From Methanocorpusculum parvum (GTDB lineage: Archaea; Halobacteriota; Methanomicrobia; Methanomicrobiales; Methanocorpusculaceae), in the NCBI GenBank assembly GCA_015063085.1, contig SUTD01000003.1, positions 32,001 through 96,000 of the forward strand: DNA of 64,000 nucleotides, read 5' to 3'. Shown here in pieces: positions 36,444 through 44,732 of this stretch. Below the pieces are notes generated by a model that did not search any database, was not told where the DNA came from, and was given only the letters and a program-made list of their open reading frames with translations. The position numbers were made by a program, and so were the translations under genes. Position 1 is the first letter of the stretch, and every line of letters starts with the position of its first letter.

Positions 36444-37082
36444 TCACCAGGGAAAAAGGAGAGGGAGAAGAGAGAGGACAGAAAGTATTCCGGCAAAAAC
36501 TGTCTGAGAGATCTCTGATTTCGTGATGGAAAACACCGGCTCAAATGTTCCGCCGGAGACATAACCTCTCCTGGCAAGCAGTTTCGCCGAAAGTTCCGCA
36601 CGCCTGAGGGAAAGCACCAGAAGACCGAAAGCAAATGGGGGGAGATGAGAAATCCCGAACCGTTTTCCCTTCTGCCGAAGAGCTAAGCGGAATCCGCGGA
36701 CATCATCGGCAATGAGCGAGGTCTGGAGAATGATGTTTTCACAAGCCATTCCAACATCAAAACCGAACTTTCGTCCAAACAGCCAGACAAAGAAAGACTG
36801 AAACTCTCCTGCAGCATAGGTCTGTCCGAACCAGAAAGCGAGAAGCAGGAGAACAAAAGTTTTTGCTCCGTAATGAATTGCTTCATCGCCAAAGAGGAGG
36901 AGGACAAGAGTTGGAATGGCTGAAATCAGAAATGCCGCAAGAAGTGCCTTTCCCCGCTGTTTCAGGGAAATCCCGGAAAACAGCAGCCACCAGAAAAGAC
37001 CGGCAGCAAATCCTGCAGGTACAAAGAAGACCGAAAGAGAAAGCGCGGTAAGCGAGAGAATGCGAAGTCTTACATCCGACAC
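36444..37082 (-). CDS. ecfT: ECF transporter transmembrane protein EcfT
   Basis: This 212-residue membrane protein has about five helices and the EcfT coupling motif in FRLALRQKGKRFG and SLRRAELSAKLLARRGYVSGG (Ala-Arg-Gly type). It links the two ATPases to the substrate-binding BioY. I chose GTG 37082, which has GGAGGGGGG 6 bases upstream; an ATG at 37106 would add eight residues. It overlaps the end of the adjacent ATPase gene. It is the last gene of the bioY-ATPase-ATPase-ecfT unit. Confidence 0.82.
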   Translation of the reverse strand: MSDVRLRILSLTALSLSVFFVPAGFAAGLFWWLLFSGISLKQRGKALLAAFLISAIPTLVLLLFGDEAIHYGAKTFVLLLLAFWFGQTYAAGEFQSFFVWLFGRKFGFDVGMACENIILQTSLIADDVRGFRLALRQKGKRFGISHLPPFAFGLLVLSLRRAELSAKLLARRGYVSGGTFEPVFSITKSEISQTVFAGILSVLSLLPLLFPW

Positions 37083-37555
37083 GGCTTTCCCCCCTCCATC
37101 TTCCACAAAAACGCATCAGTAATCGGCTCTTCATGCGAAAAAATGATAATTGTCCCTTCGCGATTTTGCAGGAGAGCCGTGAGCTGATTGTGTGCCTCCG
37201 CATCGAGTGATGCATACGGCTCATCTAAAATCAGATACTCGGTGCCTCTCGCAAGAATGCAGGCGAGCAGGAAACGCTTCAGCTCTCCGCGGGAAAGCGT
37301 GTAGGGGTCGCGGGACAAATCAGAAACCGAAGCGAGAACAAACTCCGGTTCAGTGCCGGAAACTCCCCATGATGCGAGCTCTTTTGCAAGCGTTGAGGCA
37401 GTTATGTGATGCTCGATTTCCTGAAACAGCCAGACACACGTACCCGCAGGCGCAGATTCAAAGAGTTTGCGGGCGAAAGTGGTCTTGCCGGAACCCACTC
37501 TGCCGGAGATGAAATGAATCCCTTCTTCGAAGGAGATACCGTCAGCAGAAATCAT
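37070..37555 (-). CDS. ECF transporter ATP-binding protein, small form (second ATPase)
   Basis: This 161-residue ABC ATPase is very short for the family (usually 230-280). All core motifs are visible: Walker A GRVGSGKTTF (residues 18-27), Q-loop FQEIE, signature LSRGELKR, Walker B YLILDEP with D-loop ASLD, and the H-loop IFSHEE. It starts within the end of the first ATPase gene (4-base overlap) and pairs with it to drive BioY transport. The missing C-terminal regulatory part seems a real trimming, since the next gene overlaps in proper order. Confidence 0.82.
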   Translation of the reverse strand: MISADGISFEEGIHFISGRVGSGKTTFARKLFESAPAGTCVWLFQEIEHHITASTLAKELASWGVSGTEPEFVLASVSDLSRDPYTLSRGELKRFLLACILARGTEYLILDEPYASLDAEAHNQLTALLQNREGTIIIFSHEEPITDAFLWKMEGGKPCRM

Positions 37556-38118
37556 AAAACCACCTCGAACCCGTGAGCAAACTGCCGATGCGATGCCCAG
37601 AGAATGTAACGGATGCCGGCATTCCGGAATGCATCCGCGAGTTCTGCAGCGGTTTCTGCATCCAGATGCGAATCTGGCTCATCAAGAACGGAAACGAGCG
37701 GAGAAGATGCAGCAGCGGCCGCACAGGCAGTAAGTACTTTCTCTCCGCCGGAAAGAGTTTTGCAGTTACGCCTGAGAAGATGGGAGATGCCAAAGAGTTC
37801 GGCAGTCTCTTCAGTACATCTTCGAACCTCAGCCGCCGGGACTCCTGCGAAGCGGAGCGTTGATGCAATCTCATCTTCCACGTGGGGGAAAAGCATGTTG
37901 CGGGCAGGAAATTCGCTGACATATCCGATATCAACTTCCCGCGGAAATCTGCCGTCGATACGGATACTTCCTGCCTCCGGGAGAATCAGACCTGCAACGA
38001 GCTGGAGAAAAGTGGTCTTTCCCGAACCGTTTTTCCCGCGAATGAAGGTCAGACCTTCCGGGATGTCAAGAGAATCTATGGAAATTACCCCATGCCGGAG
38101 AGAATTTACCTCAATCAT
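37552..38118 (-). CDS. ECF transporter ATP-binding protein, first ATPase
   Basis: This is a 188-residue ABC ATPase. It has Walker A GKNGSGKTTF, signature LSGGEKVL, Walker B LVSVLDEP with SHLD, and the H-loop WASHRQ. In the Q-loop the usual Gln appears as Glu (VSEFPARNMLF in place of VFQNPDDQLF), which may shift catalysis to one site of the heterodimer. It is also shorter than typical family members. Start ATG 38118 overlaps the bioY stop by 8 bases. Confidence 0.82.
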   Translation of the reverse strand: MIEVNSLRHGVISIDSLDIPEGLTFIRGKNGSGKTTFLQLVAGLILPEAGSIRIDGRFPREVDIGYVSEFPARNMLFPHVEDEIASTLRFAGVPAAEVRRCTEETAELFGISHLLRRNCKTLSGGEKVLTACAAAAASSPLVSVLDEPDSHLDAETAAELADAFRNAGIRYILWASHRQFAHGFEVVL

Positions 38119-38623
38119 GCAGCCTCCGAAGACGGTTGACGGCAAAGACAGCAGCAACAGCCTTTACGATATCTCCAGCAAGATACGGCAGAACGCAGGC
38201 AGTAACTGCTGCAGGAAATGATGCGGATGCAGTCAGCATGAACCAGAGAACTGCTGCGGCATCATAGATAATGACTGCAGAGAGAGCAGCAGTGATGTCT
38301 TTTTTCCGGGAAAACAACAGTCCGGCAAAGAATGCCGCACAGATGAATCCGAGAAGATAACCGCCGGTTGGACCGAGAAGAACTCCAATGCCGGATAAAC
38401 CATTGTGGAAAACCGGAAGCCCGAAAAGACCTGCGGCAACATACAGGAGAAGCGGATATACCGCTTTTTTCTGCATGACTGCTGCTGCAAGGATGACAAA
38501 TAAGGACTGCAGAGTAAACGGAATCGCAAAAACCGGAAGTGAAATCCAGCCGCCTGCGGTAATCAGCGCTGCAAAAAGAGCAGTGAAGAGAATCGTCTTC
38601 GAGCGGGTTTCATCTCCGTACAT
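38111..38623 (-). CDS. bioY: BioY biotin-binding component of ECF transporter
   Basis: This is a 170-residue S-component with six membrane helices. Family features are IPFTLQSLFVILAAA, GPTGGYLLGF in the middle, and PYLAGDIVKAVAA at the end, which bind biotin and contact EcfT. It heads the four-gene operon bioY-ATPase-ATPase-ecfT, a dedicated ECF arrangement. No biotin synthesis gene is near; no BirA-type operator can be seen. Confidence 0.9.
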   Translation of the reverse strand: MYGDETRSKTILFTALFAALITAGGWISLPVFAIPFTLQSLFVILAAAVMQKKAVYPLLLYVAAGLFGLPVFHNGLSGIGVLLGPTGGYLLGFICAAFFAGLLFSRKKDITAALSAVIIYDAAAVLWFMLTASASFPAAVTACVLPYLAGDIVKAVAAVFAVNRLRRLHD

Positions 38624-38647
38624 CGTTTCGGAAAAAGGAGAGAGAAA

Positions 38648-39247
38648 TTATTTCCGGCAGACGATTGCCGCGTGGTCGATGTGATACGGATTGAGCCAGA
38701 CTCCCTTTTCAATCGTTAATCCGGCAACCTCCAGTTCTGCACAGCTCTCCGAAAAGACCTCTTCGGGCGTCTTTCTGATATCAACCGAGCGGGTTTTCAG
38801 CATCAGAATAACCTTCCCGCCTCTCTTTAAAAACGGCAGGTGGCGGATAATAATCGCTGCCTGATTCGGCTGGGCAACATCCTGATAGAGAATGTCAGCC
38901 GGTTCTAAGAGTGCGGCATACTCTTTTGGACGGGTTGCATCACCGAAGATTGGGATGATATTTTTGCGTCTGGATGATACTGCAAGTAAATCCTGCATCG
39001 GACGCGGGGCAAACTCGACAGCATAGACAGTCTCGGTGTAGTCTGCCACATGGGAAACGGTCGTACCATTTGCAGCACCAAGATAGAGAACCACATCATC
39101 CTTTTTCAGGTCGGTTGATTTGTCAAGATACCAGAGAGCAGACAGTTTACTGCGGTATGGATCCCACACTCTGCATCCGTCAAGCATCCGCTCTCCGTAA
39201 ACACCACCGGCTCCATCAGAAACCAGAGTTCCTCCAATGCTTTTCAT
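38648..39247 (-). CDS. flpA: Fibrillarin-like rRNA/tRNA 2'-O-methyltransferase
   Basis: This 199-residue SAM-dependent methyltransferase is the catalytic part of archaeal C/D box RNPs that methylate rRNA and tRNA. The SAM site is YLGAANGTTVSHVAD, with FGDATRP and DILYQDVAQPNQ after it, and the catalytic lysine lies in MLKTRSVD. It overlaps the upstream nop5 gene by four bases, so both are made together. Confidence 0.95.
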   Translation of the reverse strand: MKSIGGTLVSDGAGGVYGERMLDGCRVWDPYRSKLSALWYLDKSTDLKKDDVVLYLGAANGTTVSHVADYTETVYAVEFAPRPMQDLLAVSSRRKNIIPIFGDATRPKEYAALLEPADILYQDVAQPNQAAIIIRHLPFLKRGGKVILMLKTRSVDIRKTPEEVFSESCAELEVAGLTIEKGVWLNPYHIDHAAIVCRK

Positions 39248-40080
39248 GCGGATGCCTCCATGAGTTTGTCGATTTTTTCGTTCGCATCAGCAACGAATGC
39301 CTCGTCAAGTTCTCCGCGGTAGGCATCAAGGCGGCAGGCAATAGCAAGCTTGGCAGACAAGACGCGGGCAAGTTTTCCTCTGACCTCACGCGGGGCGTTG
39401 TGAACTCTGCGGTGCTGGAAGATTAAACCGTGTTTTGGAGAAGGAGTGCCGGCTCTGATATGGGAGAAGAGTGCGGATTCAGCACCTAAAACCTGGATGG
39501 ATGATCCGGGCATCTTTGCCATCAGCGAAAGACTGCCTGCACGGGAAACTAAACGGGCAGCAACAAGCCCGCCGACTAAGGCACTCATATTCGGAATTAC
39601 GGCATCAGCAGTTCTTGATACATCCTTCATGAGGTTGGTTCGAAGGGAAGTCAGCGAAAGAATTTCGCGGGCAACGCTTTTCATGGATGGGTTTTTGGAT
39701 TTGGCAACGGTCTGGATGAACTTTTTTGCGGCTGAGCGGTGGTACTTTCGGGAAGAGTCCGGAGTTGTGGACTGATGCCACTCGGTTAAGCGTTCGGTTA
39801 AGAGGTTGATGACATCATCGAGCTCGTCAAGCATTCGAACCATCTGCAGCATCTCAGTATCTTTTTCCGAGAGCGCTTTGGCGATGCCGTCATTTGCGAG
39901 ATAGACTGCAGCTCCGCGGACAGCCGCAAGATACTCTTCGCGGGATTTTATCAGACCTGCTGCTTCGAGTTCTTTCCAGTCGCAGAGCTGTTTTGGTGCC
40001 GCATCAGTGTTCTGCCTGACGCGAGAGGCAGCCTCTGCTGCGTCAAGAGAGTACGAACCATGTTCCCCATACCATTTCAT
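39244..40080 (-). CDS. nop5: Nop5 (NOP56/58-type) C/D box RNP scaffold
   Basis: This 278-residue protein joins fibrillarin to L7Ae on C/D RNAs. The long helical middle (MLDELDDVINLLTERLTEWH) is the coiled coil, and the C-terminal NOP domain has NMSALVGGLVAARLVSRAGSL and APREVRGKLARVLSAKLAIA. I use ATG 40080; a GTG eight codons upstream is possible. It overlaps flpA by ATGA. The protein lacks the long C-terminal KKE tail of eukaryotic homologues. Confidence 0.93.
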   Translation of the reverse strand: MKWYGEHGSYSLDAAEAASRVRQNTDAAPKQLCDWKELEAAGLIKSREEYLAAVRGAAVYLANDGIAKALSEKDTEMLQMVRMLDELDDVINLLTERLTEWHQSTTPDSSRKYHRSAAKKFIQTVAKSKNPSMKSVAREILSLTSLRTNLMKDVSRTADAVIPNMSALVGGLVAARLVSRAGSLSLMAKMPGSSIQVLGAESALFSHIRAGTPSPKHGLIFQHRRVHNAPREVRGKLARVLSAKLAIACRLDAYRGELDEAFVADANEKIDKLMEASA

Positions 40081-40104
40081 GAAATAGTGTTTGTTGTTTC
40101 TCAC

Positions 40105-40539
40105 AGATTATTGTGCCGCGAGATTGAGCCGGAGAGATGCATTTATATCCTAATACAGACGAATAAATAATTCTGATAAAAGTATCCTGTTGCTTGCAGG
40201 ATATTTGCTGTTTTTTCAAAAATCCGAATATATTTCGGAAAATTTACGAAAAACCGAATCTTTCAAGGGCAGAATTTTTCACTGCCGAACGATATATAGA
40301 TAGATTGGAGGTGAAAGAAAAACCTGAAAGAGTATGAAGAAGAAAAGAAGGAAGCCGTGGAAATTTCCTCTCCCTGAAAATTCCATGATATGCATTGCGC
40401 ACCAGCAGAAACGCAAAATTCCTTCTTCGGGAGAATCGTGAAAATAAATCTGTTTTGAATATGCGGGAAAGAGTTTTGAAGAATTTGAGGTTTTGAGAAA
40501 TCCTCAAAAAATAAATTGGGTTTATTCTGAAATCTCAGC
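40105..40539. other. A+T-rich intergenic region without a convincing gene
   Basis: This 435-bp gap lies between two minus-strand genes. A TATA-like element and the nop5 promoter are expected at its left end. A 35-codon plus-strand frame beginning MKKKRRKPWKFPLPE at about 40334 has GGAGGTG 25 bp upstream, but it lacks supporting evidence. I see no tRNA or C/D box gene with confidence. Confidence 0.45.
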
Positions 40540-42624
40540 TTATAACATAAGAATGACTGGAACGAAAACCAGTGCAATCATAGACATAAGCTTAATCAGA
40601 ATGTTGATGGACGGACCAGAGGTATCCTTGAACGGATCTCCAACAGTGTCACCTACAACTGCTGCCTTGTGAGACTCAGATCCCTTTCCACCGTAGTTAC
40701 CAAGTTCAACGTACTTCTTTGCATTGTCCCATGCTCCGCCTGCGTTTGCCATAGTGATTGCAAGGAGGAAACCGGAGACAAGTGCACCGACTAAGAGACC
40801 GCCGAGTGCAAGCGGGCCTAAGACAAGACCGACTGCGATTGGGACGACGATTGCAAGGACACCCGGTGCAATCATCTTTCTGATTGCAGAGGAGGTACAG
40901 ATCTTAATGGTGGACTCGTAGTCCGGATCTGCAGTTCCTTCCATTAATCCCTTAATGTTCTTGAACTGGTTGCGGACTTCAACGACAACCTTTTCTGCTG
41001 CAGAACCGACTGCGGTCATGGTAAGTGCAGAGAAGAGGAACGGAAGCATACCGCCGATGAGAATACCGATAAAGACGCTGGTGTTTAAGATATCAATTGC
41101 TTCAATGCCGACTGCAAGTGCGTATGCGCTGAAGAGTGCAAGACCAGTGAGTGCTGCAGATCCGATTGCGAATCCCTTACCGATTGCTGCAGTGGTGTTT
41201 CCGACTGCGTCAAGGGTGTCAGTAATCTCACGAACCTTCGGGTCCTGGTGGGACATCTCTGCGATACCGCCTGCGTTGTCTGCGACCGGTCCGTATGCGT
41301 CAACTGCAAGGGAGATACCAAGAGTGGAGAGCATACCAACTGCTGCAATACCGATACCGTACATACCTGCGAACTGGTATGCAATGAAGATTGCAATGGA
41401 GATGATTAAAACCGGCCAGACGGTAGATTCCATACCCTTTGCAAAACCGCTGATAATGTCGGTTGCAGCTCCGGTCTGACAGGACTCTGCGATCTTCTTG
41501 GTCGGCTTGTAGTCGAAGGAAGTGTAGTACTCAGTGATGAGACCGATTAAGAATCCGCCGACAAGACCTGCGATGGTTGCAAACCAGATACCCATACCGA
41601 GGCATCCTGCACCAAGAGTAATCATGGTGAAGTTGCCGTATAAGAGGAAGCTGGTAACTGCGTAGGTTCCAAGGAGGGAGACGATGATAGAAACGATAAG
41701 TCCGGTGTTGAATGCCTTGTGGATTGCAGAGGATTCGTTCTTGGAGGTTCTGACGAACAGAGTTCCAATGATTGCTGCAATGATACCGAATGCTGCGATG
41801 AACATCGGGAGGAGGATAAGGCTGAGTGCGTCAAGAGACTCACCGAAGGTGGATGCTGCAAAGAGTGCACCTGCTGCTCCGAGTGCCATTGCTGCGATGA
41901 TGGAACCGACGTAGGACTCGAATAAGTCTGCGCCCATACCTGCGACATCACCGACGTTGTCACCGACGTTGTCTGCGATAACTGCCGGGTTTCTCGGGTC
42001 ATCTTCCGGAATGCCTGCCTCGACTTTACCGACGAGGTCAGCACCGACATCTGCTGCCTTGGTGAAGATACCGCCGCCGACACGTGCGAAGAGTGCGACA
42101 GAGGATGCACCAAAACCAAAGGATGCCATTGCAGAGACGACTGCGTTGACTGCGGTTAAGTCACCGAATCCGCCGAAGACAAGGACGAGGACGATGAAGA
42201 GTGCAGAAAGACCGAGTAATCCAAGACCGACGACGGACATACCCATGACGGATCCGGATGAGAAGGAAACTTTGACTGCTGCTGCGATACCGCGTTTTGC
42301 TGCGTTGGTGGTTCTAACGTTTGCTTTAGTTGCACTGGTCATACCAATGTATCCTGCGCACATAGAGAGACCTGCACCGATGAGGTAACAGAGTGCGTTG
42401 ATTGGCTCAATGAGCACTGCGAGGATAATGGCAACGACAATTGCGAAAGCTGCGATAGCTTTGTACTGGCTCTTCAGGAAGACGCGTGCGCCAAGGTGAA
42501 TGGCGTCTGCGATCTTGATCATTTTCTGATCTTCCACTTTCTCTCTCTTTACAACAGAGAAGGAGTAAATGGCGAAGAGAAGGCCGATTACGGCACATAC
42601 TGGAACAATATATACTAAGTCCAT
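40540..42624 (-). CDS. hppA: Membrane-bound ion-pumping pyrophosphatase
   Basis: This 694-residue protein with about 16 membrane helices hydrolyses pyrophosphate and pumps Na+ or H+. The substrate loops are [20 protein letters not shown] (residues 183-202) and [12 protein letters not shown] (218-229). The last catalytic loop is [16 protein letters not shown] near the C-terminus. The [19 protein letters not shown] segment carries Ala where K+-independent enzymes have Lys, so this should be the K+-dependent type, often Na+-pumping. The start ATG 42624 has a GGAGG Shine-Dalgarno sequence 11 bases upstream; an ATG six codons earlier lies outside it. Confidence 0.94.
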   Translation of the reverse strand: MDLVYIVPVCAVIGLLFAIYSFSVVKREKVEDQKMIKIADAIHLGARVFLKSQYKAIAAFAIVVAIILAVLIEPINALCYLIGAGLSMCAGYIGMTSATKANVRTTNAAKRGIAAAVKVSFSSGSVMGMSVVGLGLLGLSALFIVLVLVFGGFGDLTAVNAVVSAMASFGFGASSVALFARVGGGIFTKAADVGADLVGKVEAGIPEDDPRNPAVIADNVGDNVGDVAGMGADLFESYVGSIIAAMALGAAGALFAASTFGESLDALSLILLPMFIAAFGIIAAIIGTLFVRTSKNESSAIHKAFNTGLIVSIIVSLLGTYAVTSFLLYGNFTMITLGAGCLGMGIWFATIAGLVGGFLIGLITEYYTSFDYKPTKKIAESCQTGAATDIISGFAKGMESTVWPVLIISIAIFIAYQFAGMYGIGIAAVGMLSTLGISLAVDAYGPVADNAGGIAEMSHQDPKVREITDTLDAVGNTTAAIGKGFAIGSAALTGLALFSAYALAVGIEAIDILNTSVFIGILIGGMLPFLFSALTMTAVGSAAEKVVVEVRNQFKNIKGLMEGTADPDYESTIKICTSSAIRKMIAPGVLAIVVPIAVGLVLGPLALGGLLVGALVSGFLLAITMANAGGAWDNAKKYVELGNYGGKGSESHKAAVVGDTVGDPFKDTSGPSINILIKLMSMIALVFVPVILML

Positions 42625-42645
42625 AATGTCGAAAACCTCCATCAA

Positions 42646-42985
42646 ATAATTGACGGCTTCTCCTTATATTAATGGACGGCTGAGATAATAATACTAATCC
42701 ATAATCAGAGAGTGTTTCCCGCAGTTTTTTCCGGGCGGAGATGAGGAGACGGCAGAGTTTGGTATCGAAAACCATTCTTCGAAATTTTTCTGCAAAGAGG
42801 AGAACTGAAAAACCATGCAGCAAAATATCCGGGGTTTGATTTAGCGCGTTTGCGGCAAACATTGCCGCAACCAAAACGAAAAATTCTGCAGATTTGCATA
42901 GATTCAAATAGATTTCCACCCGAATCCCCCTGCCGAAAACTGCTTCGTTCTCTACCTTTATGACAGGACAGGATAATCACTAATC
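42646..42985. other. Divergent intergenic region
   Basis: This 340-bp gap separates the divergent pyrophosphatase and HdeD-like genes. It has A+T-rich stretches suited to promoters (TATTAATGGACG near 42669 for the left gene). No convincing small gene or RNA is seen. Confidence 0.4.
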
Positions 42986-43555
42986 ATGGATTCCTTTGTC
43001 ATTTTCGAAGATACTCCGAGCAGCGGAGTATGGAAGGCAATGATCATCAAGGCAATCATATTCGTTGTCCTTGGAATCTTCTGTCTTGCATTTCCCTTCG
43101 CTGCACTGAACCTGAGTGCATATCTCCTTGCATTCTTCCTTCTGATTATCTCTATCGCCGTAATCTTCTCCGGATTTTCCGCATTCGGTTTCTTTAAGAG
43201 AAACTGGCTGCTGGTAATTTTGGGAATCATCGGCATCGGTCTTGCAATCTACTCATTCATCAGCCCGGCATTTATGATGTCATTTGCCGCAATCCTCATC
43301 GGATTAATGGCCATCATTGCCGGAATCGCCGATATTGTTCTGGCGTTTGGTCATGACGTCTCACTTGGCATGAGAATCTTAACCATTCTTCTTGGCCTCG
43401 TTGAAGGAGCGGTTGGTATCATCTTCCTGCTTAATCCGGGACTCGGTGCTCAGGTATTAGTACTGGTTCTGGGAATTGGCCTTATCATCAGCGCAGTGCT
43501 TTCCGCTGGAGAAGCATATGTCGTAAAAAAAGAATTCAGCAGTGACTTTAACTAA
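42986..43555 (+). CDS. HdeD/DUF308-family membrane protein
   Basis: This is a 189-residue protein of six hydrophobic helices arranged in pairs, with short charged turns, in the style of HdeD-family proteins. Examples are GIFCLAFPFAALNLSAYLLAFF and GIIGIGLAIYSFISPAFMM. In bacteria the family is linked to acid resistance, but the biochemical role is unknown; in methanogens it is common and uncharacterised. It ends in a bidirectional hairpin shared with the convergent gene. Confidence 0.8.
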   Translation: MDSFVIFEDTPSSGVWKAMIIKAIIFVVLGIFCLAFPFAALNLSAYLLAFFLLIISIAVIFSGFSAFGFFKRNWLLVILGIIGIGLAIYSFISPAFMMSFAAILIGLMAIIAGIADIVLAFGHDVSLGMRILTILLGLVEGAVGIIFLLNPGLGAQVLVLVLGIGLIISAVLSAGEAYVVKKEFSSDFN

Positions 43556-43576
43556 AAAAGGGAATTTCCCTTTTTT
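43554..43576. terminator. Bidirectional hairpin terminator
   Basis: A6-GGGAA-T-TTCCC-T7 forms an 11-bp stem with T-runs on both strands. It sits between the 3' ends of convergent genes and overlaps the end of each. Confidence 0.7.
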
Positions 43577-44028
43577 TACTCCGGGCGATGATAAAACTCA
43601 TGTTCATAAATCGCCCGTTTTTCCCCGCCGGATTCATATCCGCAGGTAAAACAGACTGCCCGCATCTCCGACACCTCACGATTTACCGAAGCACACTTTG
43701 CCTCGACAAGAGATAAGCGGTCGCGAAGAGCTTCGTTTTGTGCTTTCAGAGACAGAATCACCGCATGAGTGCGGGAAAATCTCTCGTCAACAGTCTGCTC
43801 AATCGCAGACATTGTTTTCAGAGAACCATACTCAGAGATAATCTGGCATACTGCATCAGTAATACTGTCATCCCCGCGTTCACATTTCATCCGGTTTATG
43901 ATATCAAGAATCATCTGTGATGCATAAAAGGTAATTCTCTGCTTCGCAGAATTCGAATGCCGAACTCTTTTACCGGAAGGATTCTGCGGAATCGATACTT
44001 CATTTATGGCGAGTACATCTTCTCCCAT
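43576..44028 (-). CDS. Hypothetical protein: possible DNA-binding N-terminus, coiled coil, Cys/His C-terminus
   Basis: This is a 150-residue protein I cannot place in a known family. Residues ~28-65 (RITFYASQMILDIINRMKC, then SITDAVCQIISEYG) look like a ribbon-helix-helix type strand-helix-helix. Residues ~75-118 form a coiled coil (LKAQNEALRDRLSLVEAKCA). The end has CFTCGYESGG and EHEFYHRPE, a C-x2-C/H-x4-H arrangement able to bind Zn. It could be a small transcription regulator. The gene faces the HdeD gene and has its own promoter region. Confidence 0.55.
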   Translation of the reverse strand: MGEDVLAINEVSIPQNPSGKRVRHSNSAKQRITFYASQMILDIINRMKCERGDDSITDAVCQIISEYGSLKTMSAIEQTVDERFSRTHAVILSLKAQNEALRDRLSLVEAKCASVNREVSEMRAVCFTCGYESGGEKRAIYEHEFYHRPE

Positions 44029-44262
44029 ACAATTCCCTATAGAAAACCCTGCATAAATTCTTTTTTACACTTAAATAATATGAAAACAACATACAATTTT
44101 GCAGAATATTGACAAAATCCAGGCCGGAAACACACATGTGGATAATTTGTGTATGCGCTGTTTCAGCTGTTGTCAAAAGAGAGACAATTCACTCACGCGG
44201 AAAAGATAGACTACGCTAAGAGAACTGGGTAAAAGGTTTGAAAAAGGGTATTTGGGAGAGAT

Positions 44263-44661
44263 TTATTCTGCTGCCGGTTCTTCGCCGCCGAAGATTTCTG
44301 CAAGGGTCTTCTCACCGTATGCAGTAACCTTTGCGTTGACCTGAACGAAGTCCGGTGCGATTTCAGAGCCGCGCTGGGTCTTTCTTCTTCTCTGACCGTT
44401 GTGGTCGGAGTGGAAACCGAAGCCGTCTGCGAGAAGGAGTCTTCTCTTTCCGTTACCCGGAAGGTCTGCACGTGCCGGAGTTCCGGTCTTGTCAGATCCG
44501 CCGGTGATGGTGATCTTGTATCCTGCAAGTCCGAACGGAGTTCCGTCGATTTCAGTTCCGATAGTCTTTCCGATGATTGCACCTGCTGCTGCGCCGGTTG
44601 CATCAATGTTGTATGCCTTTCCGGTCTGTGGGTCAGAAAGGACGACTTTTAAATCTGCCAT
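44263..44661 (-). CDS. rps6e: 30S ribosomal protein S6e
   Basis: This 132-residue protein of the small subunit has the archaeal/eukaryal S6e opening MADLKVVLSDPQTGKAYNID, then GGSDKTGTPARADLPGNGKR and a basic GQRRRKTQRGS segment. A good Shine-Dalgarno sequence (AGGAGATG) precedes ATG. It follows infB by 71 bp on the same strand, a pairing common in archaea. Confidence 0.95.
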   Translation of the reverse strand: MADLKVVLSDPQTGKAYNIDATGAAAGAIIGKTIGTEIDGTPFGLAGYKITITGGSDKTGTPARADLPGNGKRRLLLADGFGFHSDHNGQRRRKTQRGSEIAPDFVQVNAKVTAYGEKTLAEIFGGEEPAAE

Positions 44662-44732
44662 TATTATTACATCTCCTCGATATCTATTTGTGATTCCGAA
44701 GTACCTATATTATTGGTTCCAACTTATTTATA

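Noticed and set aside
40263-40577. 104-codon and 87-codon minus-strand frames near the end of the pyrophosphatase gene
   Set aside because: They are Phe/Ser-rich translations of A+T-rich DNA, overlap each other or the pyrophosphatase 3' end, and have no supporting start signals.
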